64,000 nt of DNA from Streptomyces alboflavus (GCF_000716675.1 NZ_JNXT01000057.1:44792-108791); one strand, 5' to 3'. Numbered from the stretch's first letter, positions 31,720 through 41,110 are shown. The notes: generated by a model from the letters alone, not told the origin. Numbers and translations are program-made.

Positions 31720-32139
31720 CTACACGCGCAGGACGGAGAGCTCCATCGGCGAGGGCGGCACGAGTGCGGGCGGCGCGCGGCCAGGCGAGAGGGCCAGAAC
31801 GGCCTGGTCGGCGAGCCAGGAACAGGCGGCGGGCCGGGTGTCGTAGAGGGCGGGCAGCAGCTCGTAGGAGCTGGGGGAACGCGGCGGCGCGGCGGGCCGC
31901 TGCCCGTCACCCTTCTCACCGCCCTGCCCGCACCCGGGCACACCTTGGCCTTCACCGGCGAACACCGGGCCCTCGGCGGCGGACACCCGCTCCGCAGGGG
32001 CGGACGCCTGACCCATGGCGGCCTGGGACGCCCCAGCCACCCCGGCCGACCCGACCACCCCACAAAGCACCCCGACCCCGAGCACGACGACCAGCACCCC
32101 CACCAGGGGGCGCAAGGCGAGCCGAGCCCGGGACCACAT
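31720..32139 (-). CDS. Small secreted or membrane protein of unknown function
   Basis: 139 residues, not recognised. The N-terminus WSRARLALRPLVGVLVVVLGVGVLCG is basic then strongly hydrophobic, a signal peptide or single anchor with a likely cut near AGVAGASQA. The remainder is Pro/Ala/Gly-rich with CGQGGEKGDGQRP and ends PPSPMELSVLRV. Start ATG 32139 was chosen because the basic-hydrophobic segment begins there. It lies 77 bp upstream of the DsbA-like gene on the same strand and is divergent from hrpA (84 bp), so it may belong to the redox operon. Confidence 0.6.
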   Translation of the reverse strand: MWSRARLALRPLVGVLVVVLGVGVLCGVVGSAGVAGASQAAMGQASAPAERVSAAEGPVFAGEGQGVPGCGQGGEKGDGQRPAAPPRSPSSYELLPALYDTRPAACSWLADQAVLALSPGRAPPALVPPSPMELSVLRV

Positions 32140-32222
32140 GCCCGGAATCGTACGTGTTCCCCCGTGCCCCACGGGAAATCGGTTGGCCGTTCCCGAGCAC
32201 CGGGTGAGATCCTGGACCGCGT

Positions 32223-35200
32223 ATGTCTACGCAGCCAGCCCTCACCCTCGACGCCCTCGCCCCCCGCCTGACGGAGCTCTCGCTGCGCGACGAGCACCGC
32301 ATCGGCAGGCGGCTCGAAGGTGCGCGCCGGATCCGCAAGCCCGAGGCCCGCGCCGCCGTTCTCGCGGAGATCGCGGACGACGTCGAGAAGGCGGCGGCCC
32401 GCATGGCGGGCCGCGCCACCGGCGTGCCCGCGATCACGTATCCGGAGCAACTGCCGGTCAGCCAGAAGAAGGACGACATCCTGGCGGCGATCCGCGACCA
32501 CCAGGTCGTGATCGTCGCGGGCGAGACGGGCTCGGGCAAGACGACCCAGATCCCGAAGATCTGTCTGGAGCTGGGCCGGGGCGTGCGCGGCCTGATCGGG
32601 CACACGCAGCCGCGCCGGATCGCGGCCCGCACGGTCGCGGAGCGGGTGGCGGAGGAGCTGAACACGCCGCTCGGCGAGGCGGTCGGCTGGAAGGTCCGCT
32701 TCACGGACCAGGTGAGCGGCGGCACGTATGTGAAGCTGATGACGGACGGCATCCTGCTCGCCGAGATCCAGACGGACCGCGAGCTGCGCGCGTACGACAC
32801 GATCATCATCGACGAGGCCCACGAGCGGTCCCTGAACATCGACTTCCTGCTCGGCTACCTGGCCCAGCTACTGCCGAAGCGCCCGGACCTGAAGGTGGTC
32901 ATCACCTCCGCGACAATCGACCCGGAGCGCTTCTCGCGGCACTTCGGGGACGCCCCGATCGTCGAGGTCAGCGGCCGGACGTATCCGGTGGAGGTGCGGT
33001 ACCGCCCGCTCCTGGAGGAGGACAACGACGATCCTGACCGCGACCAGATCACCGCGATCACGGACGCCGTCGAGGAGCTCCAGGGCGAGGGCAAGGGCGA
33101 CATCCTGGTGTTCCTGTCCGGGGAGCGCGAGATCCGCGACACGGCGGACGCGCTGAACAAGAAGAACTACCGGTTCACGGAAGTCCTCCCGCTCTACGCC
33201 CGCCTTTCACACGCCGAGCAGCACCGCGTCTTCCAGCAGCACACGGGCCGAAGAATCGTCCTGGCGACCAACGTCGCCGAGACGTCCCTGACGGTCCCGG
33301 GCATCAAGTACGTCATCGACCCGGGCACCGCCCGCATCTCCCGCTACAGCCACCGCACGAAGGTGCAGCGCCTGCCCATCGAGGCGGTCAGCCAGGCCAG
33401 CGCCAACCAGCGCAAGGGCCGCTGCGGCCGTACGTCGGACGGCGTCTGCATCCGGCTGTACAGCGAGGAGGACTTCCTCTCCCGCCCCGAGTTCACGGAC
33501 GCGGAGATCCTCCGTACGAACCTGGCGTCCGTCATCCTCCAGATGACCGCGGCCGGGCTCGGCGACATCGAGAAGTTCCCCTTCATCGACCCGCCGGACC
33601 ACCGCAACATCCGCGACGGCGTGCAGCTCCTCCAGGAGCTCGGCGCCCTCGACCCCACCCAGAAGGACCCCAAGAAGCGCCTCACGCAGCAGGGCCGCAA
33701 GCTCGCCCAGCTCCCCGTGGACCCGCGCCTCGCCCGGATGGTCCTGGAAGCCGACAAGAACGGCTGTGTGCGCGAGGTCATGGTGATCGCCGCCGCGCTG
33801 TCCATCCAGGACCCGCGCGAGCGCCCCGCCGACAAGCAGACGCAGGCCGACCAGCAGCACGCCCGCTTCAAGGACGAGACGTCCGACTTCCTCGCGTATC
33901 TGAACCTGTGGCGGTACGTGCGCGAGCAGCAGAAGGAGCTCGGCTCCTCCGCGTTCCGCCGCATGTGCAAACGCGAGTATCTGAACTTCCTGCGGATCCG
34001 CGAGTGGCAGGACATCTACACCCAGCTGCGCACGGTGGCCAAACAGCTCGACGTCCATCTGAACGAGGACGACGCGGGCGACAAGCAGGTCCACCTCTCA
34101 CTCCTGGCCGGACTGCTGTCCCACATCGGCATGAAGGACGTCAAAGAAGGCGCGAAGAACGAGTACCTGGGCGCGCGGAGCGCCAAGTTCGCCGTCTTCC
34201 CGGGCTCCGCCCTCTTCAAGAAGCCCCCGCGCTTCATCATGTCGGCCGAGCTCGTCGAGACGTCCCGGCTGTGGGCCCGGGTCAACGCGAAGATCGAGCC
34301 CGAGTGGATCGAGCCGCTGGCCCAGCACCTGATCAAGCGCACGTACAGCGAGCCGCACTGGGAGAAGGACCAGGCGGCCGTCATGGCGTACGAGAAGGTG
34401 ACGCTGTACGGCGTCCCGATCGTCACCGACCGCAAGGTGAACTACGGCCGGATCGACCCCGAGGTCTCCCGGGACCTTTTCATTCGCAACGCACTGGTCG
34501 AGGGTGACTGGCGCACCCACCACAAGTTCTTCGCCGACAACCGCCGACTGCTCACCGAGGTCGAGGAGCTGGAGCACCGCGCCCGGCGCCGCGACATCCT
34601 CGTCGACGACGAGACGCTGTTCGACTTCTACGACCAGCGGGTGCCCGAGCATGTGGTGTCGGGGGCGCACTTCGACTCGTGGTGGAAGAAGAAGCTCCAC
34701 GAAGGAGGCTCGGCGCCGGAGCTGCTCGACTTCGAGCGGTCGATGCTCATCAACGAGCGCGCGGGCGATGTCTCGAAGAACGACTATCCGGACTCCTGGC
34801 GCCAGGGCCCGCTGAAGTTCAAGGTGACGTACCAGTTCGAGCCGGGCGCGGACGCGGACGGCGTGACCGTCCACATCCCGCTCCAGGTGCTCAACCAGGT
34901 CTCGCCGGACGGCTTCGACTGGCAGATCCCCGGCCTGCGCGAAGAGGTCGTGACCGAGCTGATCCGCTCCCTGCCGAAGCCGATCCGCCGCCACTACGTC
35001 CCCGCGCCCAACTACGCCAAGGAGTTCCTGAAGCGGGCCACGCCCCTCCGGGAGCCGCTGCACGTCACGCTCGGGCGCGAGCTGCAGAAGATGGTCGGCG
35101 TGCCCGTGCACGGCGACGACTTCGACCTGACCCGCGTACCGGACCACTTGAAGATCACGTTCCGCGTGACCGACGAGCGGCGCCGCAAGCTCGCCGAGGA

Positions 35201-36173
35201 CAAAGACCTGGAGGCCCTGAAGCTGCGGCTCAAGCCGAAGGCCCGCAAGGCCCTGTCGCAGGCCGCGGCCGCGACGGCGGAGCGCTCCGGTGGCGAGTCC
35301 GTGGAGCGGACCGGGCTCACGGACTGGACGATCGGCTCCCTCTCCCGCGTCTTCGAAACACGCCGGGCGGGCCAGCCCGTGAAGGCCTACCCGGCCCTCG
35401 TGGACGACGGCGACACCGTCTCCGTACGCCTCTACGACACGGAGGCGGAGCAGACGGGCGCGATGTGGCGCGGCACCCGCCGTCTGATCCTGCGCAACAT
35501 TCCGGTCAATCCGGCCAAGTTCGCCCAGGACAAGCTCACCAACGCCCAGAAGCTCGCCCTGTCGGCGAACCCGCACGGCTCCATGCAGGCCCTCTTCGAG
35601 GACTGCGCGCGGGCCGCCGCGGACAAGCTCATCGCTGACTTCGGCGGGCCCGCGTGGGACGAGGAGTCGTACCGCAAGCTGTACGAGAAGGTGCGCGCCG
35701 AGATCGTCGACACGACCGTGCATGCCGTGGCGCAGGTCCAGCAGGTCCTCGCGGCCTGGCAGGCCTGCGAGCGGCGCCTGAAGTCCACCAGGAGCCCGGC
35801 GCTGCTCGCGAACCTCGCGGACGTGCGGGAGCAGCTCGACGCCCTCATCAAGCCCGGCTTCGTCACGGAGACGGGGCTGCGCAGGCTGCCCGACCTGATG
35901 CGCTACATGGTCGCCGCCGACCGCCGGCTCCAGCAGATGCCGACGAGCGTCCAGCGGGACACCACGCGCATGGAGAAGGTCCGCGAGATGCGCGACGAGT
36001 ACGCGTGGCTCCTGGAGCAGTTGCCGCAGGGGCGGCCCGTGCCGCGCGAGGTCCTGGACATCCGCTGGATGATCGAGGAGCTGCGCGTCAGCTACTTCGC
36101 ACACGCCCTGGGCACGGCGTACCCCGTCTCGGACAAGCGCATCGTGAAGGCCATCGACGCCGCGGCCCCCTAG
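32223..36173 (+). CDS. hrpA: ATP-dependent RNA helicase HrpA
   Basis: 1316 residues, the usual size. Walker A VAGETGSGKTTQIPK near residue 100, DEAH box IIDEAHERSLN near 197, motif III TSATIDPERFS near 225, NVAETSLTVPGIKYVID and QRKGRCGR in the second RecA domain. These are followed by winged-helix, ratchet and OB-type regions and the long C-terminal DUF3418 domain of bacterial HrpA. It unwinds RNA and in other bacteria rescues stalled or collided ribosomes. The ATG at 32223 has no strong ribosome site, as is common with short leaders. It is followed by tRNA-Asp copy 2. Confidence 0.96.
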   Translation: MSTQPALTLDALAPRLTELSLRDEHRIGRRLEGARRIRKPEARAAVLAEIADDVEKAAARMAGRATGVPAITYPEQLPVSQKKDDILAAIRDHQVVIVAGETGSGKTTQIPKICLELGRGVRGLIGHTQPRRIAARTVAERVAEELNTPLGEAVGWKVRFTDQVSGGTYVKLMTDGILLAEIQTDRELRAYDTIIIDEAHERSLNIDFLLGYLAQLLPKRPDLKVVITSATIDPERFSRHFGDAPIVEVSGRTYPVEVRYRPLLEEDNDDPDRDQITAITDAVEELQGEGKGDILVFLSGEREIRDTADALNKKNYRFTEVLPLYARLSHAEQHRVFQQHTGRRIVLATNVAETSLTVPGIKYVIDPGTARISRYSHRTKVQRLPIEAVSQASANQRKGRCGRTSDGVCIRLYSEEDFLSRPEFTDAEILRTNLASVILQMTAAGLGDIEKFPFIDPPDHRNIRDGVQLLQELGALDPTQKDPKKRLTQQGRKLAQLPVDPRLARMVLEADKNGCVREVMVIAAALSIQDPRERPADKQTQADQQHARFKDETSDFLAYLNLWRYVREQQKELGSSAFRRMCKREYLNFLRIREWQDIYTQLRTVAKQLDVHLNEDDAGDKQVHLSLLAGLLSHIGMKDVKEGAKNEYLGARSAKFAVFPGSALFKKPPRFIMSAELVETSRLWARVNAKIEPEWIEPLAQHLIKRTYSEPHWEKDQAAVMAYEKVTLYGVPIVTDRKVNYGRIDPEVSRDLFIRNALVEGDWRTHHKFFADNRRLLTEVEELEHRARRRDILVDDETLFDFYDQRVPEHVVSGAHFDSWWKKKLHEGGSAPELLDFERSMLINERAGDVSKNDYPDSWRQGPLKFKVTYQFEPGADADGVTVHIPLQVLNQVSPDGFDWQIPGLREEVVTELIRSLPKPIRRHYVPAPNYAKEFLKRATPLREPLHVTLGRELQKMVGVPVHGDDFDLTRVPDHLKITFRVTDERRRKLAEDKDLEALKLRLKPKARKALSQAAAATAERSGGESVERTGLTDWTIGSLSRVFETRRAGQPVKAYPALVDDGDTVSVRLYDTEAEQTGAMWRGTRRLILRNIPVNPAKFAQDKLTNAQKLALSANPHGSMQALFEDCARAAADKLIADFGGPAWDEESYRKLYEKVRAEIVDTTVHAVAQVQQVLAAWQACERRLKSTRSPALLANLADVREQLDALIKPGFVTETGLRRLPDLMRYMVAADRRLQQMPTSVQRDTTRMEKVREMRDEYAWLLEQLPQGRPVPREVLDIRWMIEELRVSYFAHALGTAYPVSDKRIVKAIDAAAP

Positions 36174-36281
36174 CGGAAAGGCTGTAACTGTCCGCTCACA
36201 CAGAGCGAGTTCGACCAGGGAGCCGACCTCCTGTACAGTCTTTTCTCGCAGCCCAGAGCAACAATCGGAGCTGCGAAACCT

Positions 36282-36356
36282 GGTCCTGTGGAGCAGTTTG
36301 GAGTGCTCGCCACCCTGTCAAGGTGGAGGCCGCGGGTTCAAATCCCGTCAGGACCG
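36282..36356 (+). tRNA. tRNA-Asp (anticodon GTC), copy 2
   Basis: 75 nt, identical to 29444-29518. It stands alone between hrpA and a DUF6274 gene and is followed by a perfect hairpin. Confidence 0.96.
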
Positions 36357-36366
36357 CAGTAGAAGG

Positions 36367-36401
36367 AAGCGGGCCGCATCCGATGAGGGTGCGGCCCGCT
36401 T
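36367..36401 (+). terminator. Terminator after tRNA-Asp copy 2
   Basis: 12-bp arms AAGCGGGCCGCA (36367-36378) and TGCGGCCCGCTT (36390-36401), then TTCG. Confidence 0.85.
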
Positions 36402-36577
36402 TCGCGTGAGGCCCGTACCCCGCGAGGGTGCGGGCCTCAGTGCGTCGCGGGTCGCACCGAGCGGGGTGCTCGTCCACAACGCGGCTCGCATGCCCGTGCG
36501 CTGCGGGGTTGACGGCGTCACATTCCGCCGGTACCCCGGAAAAGGGAGCGAGCCGCACGCTCCCGAGGAGGTGGCGC

Positions 36578-36829
36578 ATGCCCGCATACCCCGCGTCCGC
36601 ACGGCACGAGACCCGCGCGCTGCTGCGCGCCCATCTCGCCGCGGCCACCAGCTACCGCCACCTGACCCGGCACTGCCCCATCTGCCACCAACTCCTGCGC
36701 CTCGCCATGGAGCCCTCCACGGACCCCCGCGACGCCCCGGAGAACAAGGACGCTCCAGAGGCTCACGAGGCCACTGAGGGCCACGAGGACGTTGAGCAAC
36801 GCGAGGACGAAAGTCCTCCCAAGGCATGA
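36578..36829 (+). CDS. Small conserved protein (DUF6274-like)
   Basis: 83 residues. The conserved part is ARHETRALLRAHLAAATSYR and HLTRHCPICHQLLRLAME, with a CPIC pair that might bind metal. The C-terminal half is acidic low complexity (EAHEATEGHEDVEQRED). This short protein is known in Streptomyces next to bldC; no function is established. ATG 36578 has an excellent GAGGAGG at 36565-36571, which rules out the longer upstream frame. It is convergent with bldC. Confidence 0.75.
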   Translation: MPAYPASARHETRALLRAHLAAATSYRHLTRHCPICHQLLRLAMEPSTDPRDAPENKDAPEAHEATEGHEDVEQREDESPPKA

Positions 36830-37211
36830 CCAAAGCCGAGGCGCACCACACCCGCCGGGTGGGAAGCTGAGCGGAGGACAGGAGTGTTCTCCGGAGAGTT
36901 GACCGGGCGTCGGCGCGCTTCGCCTCCTCTAGCGCACGGACAGTCAGGGCAACAAGCCACGGTTCGTGTGACGGTAGTCACCGAACGAGTTTTGGAAACC
37001 CCGGAACTTACACCTGCCCTACAACAGGTCAATCTAATATGTGCAATTGCACCACCTGACGCGCCGCCTTGACGGCGCGCCCCCCGACCCCGCGGGGCCC
37101 GCCCGACAGGCTCACCCAGGGATCAACAAGTCGGCTCACAGAGGCCCCCAACAGCGCGCACCCACCCGAGGGACAACGAGCGCCGGCGGACACCGGGGGC
37201 GCGCGGGCATG
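36830..37211. other. Convergent intergenic region with possible 62-codon ORF
   Basis: A GTG at 36884, 6 nt after GGAGG, opens a 62-codon plus-strand frame (to 37072; MFSGELTGRRRASPPLAH at its start). It resembles nothing I know and may be chance. The frame contains GTGACGGTAGTCAC at 36968-36981, which fits the streptomycete Crp-type pattern GTG-N6-GNCAC. No RNA gene recognised. Confidence 0.35.
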
Positions 37212-37247
37212 AAAAATCGCGCTGGACCCGGCGGAGTCCAGCGCGAT
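37212..37247 (-). terminator. Rho-independent terminator of bldC
   Basis: Perfect 12-bp stem ATCGCGCTGGAC (37216-37227) with GTCCAGCGCGAT (37236-37247), followed on the minus strand by TTTTT. It lies 165 nt after the bldC stop, giving a long 3' UTR. Confidence 0.85.
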
Positions 37248-37411
37248 CAACGACGCACCCAGAACGATCGGGCGTGGGGCCCGTTGGGGCGGGTCCCGTG
37301 TCGTGTGTAGCTATATGTCGGACGTTACGGCCAGGTTGGGGGACCTGGCAGCGGTCGTGCTCATCGTCCGATGTGTACTGCTAACTGCTGTTTAGTTCAC
37401 AAACGCCGTGC

Positions 37412-37618
37412 TCAGGCCTCGCTGCGCTGCTGGGGGATACCCGCCAGCAGAGCGCGGACCTCAGCCTCGCGGTAACGGCGGTGCCCGCCGAGCGTGCGAA
37501 TCGACGTGAGCTTGCCAGCCTTGGCCCAGCGCGTGACCGTCTTGGGGTCGACGCGGAACATCGTGGCGACCTCAGCCGGGGTCAGCAGCGGCTCGGCATC
37601 AGGGGTGCGAGCGGTCAT
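37412..37618 (-). CDS. bldC: Developmental transcription regulator BldC (MerR-like helix-turn-helix)
   Basis: 68 residues, the exact length of known BldC. It reads LLTPAEVATMFRVDPKTVTRW (helix-turn-helix) and RTLGGHRRYREAEVRALL (winged region with R-x-x-x-G-H-R-R-Y), a MerR-type DNA-binding domain without an effector domain. BldC binds direct repeats cooperatively and times the onset of aerial growth in Streptomyces. ATG 37618 is preceded by GGGAG. A 20-nt hairpin lies in its leader, and a 558-bp upstream gap offers ample promoter space. It neighbours the expected core genes (vdh, DUF3073, purM). Confidence 0.96.
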   Translation of the reverse strand: MTARTPDAEPLLTPAEVATMFRVDPKTVTRWAKAGKLTSIRTLGGHRRYREAEVRALLAGIPQQRSEA

Positions 37619-38176
37619 GAGCGGCTCCCTCGGGAGAACCGAACCTTCTCGGTTCATTCCTCTAAATTCTGCACCTTGACCCGCGTTGCCCGAAATGGCG
37701 GACGCGAGTCGAGTCGGTTATAGGACGAACGGCTTGTCCTCGGCACTACAACTACACCATCCGTCCAGCCGCGTCGGCCAAACCGATGGAATTGCCCTCC
37801 CAGGTGTCCATCAGCGACGGAAGCCGATGGACCATGCCATAGCGGACAGTCACGCCACAGTGACGATCAGTCACAGAGCGATCAGGAGTCAACAGACCCC
37901 CCATAGCGTGCAATGCAGAGCATTCCGCCCATAGTTGAACGGAAGGAGCCCTCTCCGGACTCCTTGTCCTATTTTGGCATGAGGAAGGCCGATCGGCGCA
38001 AGGGTCAGTTAAGTGCGGTCCATCACGCTTGAGGCAAAGGCCCGGATCGGGACCTACGTCCCGCCACCAGGACAAGCGCTCTCCATGAGAACAGGCCCGA
38101 GCGTCGCCCGATCCGAGGACGGGGCGGCGGTCAGTTCGAGAACCGGGCGGCGGTCAGCGCGGGACCCGAGCGGCGG
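37619..38176. promoter_or_regulatory. Long bldC upstream region with leader hairpin and alternating GTCAC/GTGAC motifs
   Basis: A 7-bp hairpin (GAACCGA/TCGGTTC, 37636-37655) lies 18-37 nt before the bldC ATG. Further out, GTCAC, GTGAC and GTCAC occur at 37849, 37860 and 37870, about one helical turn apart. BldD is reported to bind the bldC promoter; these motifs only partly fit its consensus. The distal end holds a 23-bp triplicate repeat. No gene seen. Confidence 0.5.
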
Positions 38177-38192
38177 TCAGTTCGAGAACTGT
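38124..38192. repeat. Three 23-bp tandem repeats over a gene's 3' end
   Basis: Units at 38124, 38147 and 38170 each begin GCGGCGGTCAG. Units 1 and 3 continue TTCGAGAAC. The third unit contains the last codons and stop of the minus-strand gene ending at 38177, so the gene end was copied downstream twice. Confidence 0.75.
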
Positions 38193-39097
38193 CGCTCCCG
38201 CACCGCGCGCCAGCGCTCCACGAGCCTCGCATACGCCTCGCCGGCCCCCACCCCGTCACCGGCCCGCAGCGCCTCGATCCCGGCGGCCACGTCCGCCGCC
38301 GAGTGGTCCTCGTCGAGCAGCTCGTCCGGCAGCGCGTGCACCAGGCCGCCGTAGTCCAGCTCCACCAGGGAGCGCGGGTGGAACTCCTCCAGCCACCGCC
38401 CGACGTCCACCAGGCCGTCGATGAGCGCACCCTCGTCCATCGCGTCCCGCAGCGCCTTCAGGCCCCGCGCCACCCGGCGCCGCGCCTGCACCATGGGCGT
38501 GCGGTACCGCAGCACCGGCACCCCGGCCCCGGCGGACGCCTCGGAGCCCACCCTGCCCGCCGAGCCCTCGGCATCCGCGTCGGCCGCGTCCCCGGCGCCC
38601 CCCGTCCCGTATCCGGGCTCGTACAGCCGCTCCTCGTCCGCGACCAGGACGAACCAGTTCAGCGGCACGTGCCAGGTCGCCGTGCGGATCCAGGGGCGCG
38701 CGTCGGGGTTGCGGGCCAGCCACTGCTCGTAGTCCGCGGCGGCCTGGCGGCGCACCACCGGCGGCAGGACGGCGTCCAGGACCGGCGCGGGCAGCTGCCC
38801 GCCGAGATCGCCGAGGGCCTGCCAGCCGCGCAGCCGGGTCCGCCAGGGGCAGACGCACACCACGCCGTCCGTCTCCACCACGAACGCCTCGCCGCTCTCG
38901 TGCACCGGCACCGGAACGGGCGGCGTGGGCACCAGATCGGCCAGGGAACGACGGAGTTCGTCCTGGTACGAGGGGCGCTCCCGGCGGCGGGCGTAGCGCG
39001 CCCAGTGACCCCGTTCGGGCTCGGGGAAGGCCGCCAGGGGCTCATACACACGCAAGTACGACGCGTACGGGACGATCACCGAGGACACCTTGGGCAC
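38177..39097 (-). CDS. Conserved Streptomyces protein of unknown function (SCO4090-like position)
   Basis: 306 residues, not recognised by domain. It begins with VPKVSSVIVPYASYLRVYEP, then AFPEPERGHWARYARRRERP, and has VCPWRTRLRGWQALGDLGGQ and RTATWHVPLNWFVLVADEER in the middle. An acidic insertion (AGDAADADAEGSAGRVG) precedes helices ARRRVARGLKALRDAMDEG and LVDVGRWLEEFHPRSLVELDYGGL. It looks soluble and alpha/beta. The GTG at 39097 is preceded by GAGGAG; the 14-residue longer frame is not supported. Its place between bldC and vdh is conserved as I remember it. Confidence 0.8.
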   Translation of the reverse strand: MPKVSSVIVPYASYLRVYEPLAAFPEPERGHWARYARRRERPSYQDELRRSLADLVPTPPVPVPVHESGEAFVVETDGVVCVCPWRTRLRGWQALGDLGGQLPAPVLDAVLPPVVRRQAAADYEQWLARNPDARPWIRTATWHVPLNWFVLVADEERLYEPGYGTGGAGDAADADAEGSAGRVGSEASAGAGVPVLRYRTPMVQARRRVARGLKALRDAMDEGALIDGLVDVGRWLEEFHPRSLVELDYGGLVHALPDELLDEDHSAADVAAGIEALRAGDGVGAGEAYARLVERWRAVRERQFSN

Positions 39098-39333
39098 GGC
39101 TCCTCCCCTCCCCCGCCGGGCGACTGGAAAACACAGCAAATCGTGCCATGGCCGAACAGTGCCGTTCTCCGTCCTGCGGCCCGGGAGAGTGACCCGCGCG
39201 GGGACCGGACAGAGTCATGCCGACCACCGTGCGGCGGCCGGACACCACGAGGCTCTACTCTCTTGGCAAACGGGGCCCGCCACCCGCACGGGATCCCCGC
39301 CCAACCGCCGCTACGCAACCGGGAGTCACCACC

Positions 39334-40416
39334 GTGACCGATGTAACCGACGGCGTCCTGCACACCCTGTTCCACTCGGAACAAGGGGGACACGAGCAGG
39401 TCGTGCTCTGCCAGGACCGCGCAAGCGGTCTCAAGGCCGTCATCGCCATCCACTCCACCGCCCTGGGCCCCGCCCTCGGCGGCACGCGCTTCTACCCCTA
39501 CGCCTCCGAGGAAGCGGCCGTCGCCGACGCCCTGAACCTCGCGCGCGGGATGTCGTACAAGAACGCCATGGCCGGGCTCGACCACGGCGGCGGCAAGGCG
39601 GTCATCATCGGTGACCCGGACCGGATCAAGAGCGAGGAACTGCTCCTCGCCTACGGCCGCTTCGTGGCCTCGCTCGGCGGCCGCTACGTGACGGCCTGCG
39701 ACGTCGGCACGTACGTCGCGGACATGGACGTCGTCGCGCGCGAGTGCCGCTGGACCACCGGGCGCTCCCCGGAGCACGGCGGCGCCGGCGACTCCTCGGT
39801 CCTCACCGCCTTCGGTGTCTTCCAGGGCATGCGGGCCTCCGCACAGCACCTGTGGGGCGACCCCTCGCTGCGCGGCCGCAAGGTCGGCGTCGCGGGCGTC
39901 GGCAAGGTCGGCCACATCCTCGTGGAGCACCTCCTTGAGGACGGCGCCGAGGTCGTGATCACCGATGTGCGCGAGGACTCGCTGCTCCGCATCACCAGCA
40001 AGCACCCCGAGGTCACCGCGGTCGCCGACACCGAGACCCTGATCCGCACCGAGGGCCTGGACGTGTACGCCCCGTGCGCGCTCGGCGGCGCCCTGAACGA
40101 CACGACCGTGCCCCTGCTCACGGCGAAGGTGGTGTGCGGCGCGGCCAACAACCAGCTCGAACACCCCGGCGTCGAGAAGGACCTCGCCGACCGCGGGATC
40201 CTCTACGCGCCCGACTACGTGGTGAACGCGGGCGGCGTCATCCAGGTCGCCGACGAGCTGCACGGCTTCGACTTCGACCGCTGCAAGGCGAAGGCCTCGA
40301 AGATCTTCGACACCACGCTCGCCATATTCGCACGTGCGAAGCAGGACGGGATTCCGCCCGCCGCGGCGGCCGACAGGATCGCCGAGCAGCGCATCGCGGA
40401 GGCCCGCCGCCCGTGA
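39334..40416 (+). CDS. vdh: Valine (branched-chain amino acid) dehydrogenase
   Basis: 360 residues. The N-terminal Glu/Leu/Phe/Val dehydrogenase domain contains [16 protein letters not shown] and [19 protein letters not shown], with the catalytic Lys in GGGKAVI. The NAD-binding domain has [17 protein letters not shown] (GxGxxG) and ends [14 protein letters not shown]. It oxidatively deaminates valine, leucine and isoleucine, feeding branched starter units and acetyl/propionyl-CoA in Streptomyces. The GTG at 39334 ([13 protein letters not shown]) matches known Vdh N-termini and has GGGAG at 39321-39325. The longer frame from 39217 is rejected. Confidence 0.95.
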   Translation: MTDVTDGVLHTLFHSEQGGHEQVVLCQDRASGLKAVIAIHSTALGPALGGTRFYPYASEEAAVADALNLARGMSYKNAMAGLDHGGGKAVIIGDPDRIKSEELLLAYGRFVASLGGRYVTACDVGTYVADMDVVARECRWTTGRSPEHGGAGDSSVLTAFGVFQGMRASAQHLWGDPSLRGRKVGVAGVGKVGHILVEHLLEDGAEVVITDVREDSLLRITSKHPEVTAVADTETLIRTEGLDVYAPCALGGALNDTTVPLLTAKVVCGAANNQLEHPGVEKDLADRGILYAPDYVVNAGGVIQVADELHGFDFDRCKAKASKIFDTTLAIFARAKQDGIPPAAAADRIAEQRIAEARRP

Positions 40417-40747
40417 CGCACCGCTGACGTCCGACCGACGGAACGTGTGCGTACAGCACCGATTCGACGCCGGATCACGGCCCGCCGACGCCCTCGGGAG
40501 ACAAGACTCACCCCCGTCGGCGGGTCGCCTGCCAAGAAGAGGTTAAAATCGCAGCTGACCAGCGAGGAAAGGGCACCTTGCCAGTCGTGCGCCTAGGCGC
40601 GTCCTGCGGGCGACGTACCGTATGGCCGCAGGAGCAGGTACCGTGGAAGCCCTACGGACCGGTCTCTCCATGGAGAGTCCGTTCCAGATCATGAACGCGT
40701 GTCAAGACTCTGGGGCCATGAAGCCCCGATACCGAGGGGGTCGAGCC
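40417..40747. other. vdh 3' region and DUF3073 leader
   Basis: A 9-bp hairpin (CCCGCCGAC 40481-40489 / GTCGGCGGG 40516-40524) probably ends vdh. A -10-like TAAAAT at 40544-40549 may start the DUF3073 transcript, leaving a leader of about 190 nt. In-frame codons from ATG 40622 would add 42 residues but look non-conserved. Confidence 0.45.
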
Positions 40748-41005
40748 ATGGGGCGCGGCCGGGCCAAGGCCAAGCAGACAAAGGTCGCCCGCCAGCTGAA
40801 GTACAACAGCGGCGGGACTGACCTGTCGCGTCTGGCCAATGAGCTGGGCGCTTCGACTTCGCAGCAGCCGCCGAATGGCGAGCCGTTCGAGGACGAGGAC
40901 GAGGAAGACGACCCGTACGCGCAGTACGCGGATCTGTACAACACCGACGACGATGACGAGGACGTCGACGAGTCCGGTTCATCGTCGCAGCGCCGCGGTG
41001 CTTGA
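40748..41005 (+). CDS. Small DUF3073 protein
   Basis: 85 residues. It starts MGRGRAKAKQTKVARQLKYN and continues SGGTDLSRLANELGAS, then an acidic tail EDEDEEDDPYAQYADLYNTDDD. The basic N-terminus and acidic tail are diagnostic of DUF3073, found across actinobacteria and often highly expressed; the role is unknown, but nucleic-acid binding is plausible. ATG 40748 has GAGGGGG just upstream. It is convergent with purM, separated by a hairpin. Confidence 0.88.
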   Translation: MGRGRAKAKQTKVARQLKYNSGGTDLSRLANELGASTSQQPPNGEPFEDEDEEDDPYAQYADLYNTDDDDEDVDESGSSSQRRGA

Positions 41006-41071
41006 CCTCGCGGTAGCCGCACACAGCTGAAGTTCGCGCCCATCGCGCCGTTCTGACAGCGACCGCACTTC

Positions 41072-41110
41072 ACCCGGCCCGGGGTGGTAACACCGCCGGA
41101 CCGGGTTTTG
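41072..41110. terminator. Bidirectional terminator between DUF3073 gene and purM
   Basis: Nested arms ACCCGGCC...GGACCGGGT around an inner GGTG-GTAA-CACC hairpin, followed by TTTT on the plus strand. Confidence 0.65.

Noticed and set aside
34098..36104. 668-codon minus-strand ORF inside hrpA
   Set aside because: Shadow of the hrpA frame with low-complexity translation.
29444..36356. Two identical tRNA-Asp genes as possible attL/attR of another island
   Set aside because: Both copies are complete and folded, and the DNA between them (redox pair, hrpA) is core for Streptomyces. A plain tRNA duplication explains it.
40622..40747. 42-codon N-terminal extension of the DUF3073 protein
   Set aside because: The conserved protein begins M-G-R-G-R-A-K behind a good ribosome site at 40748.
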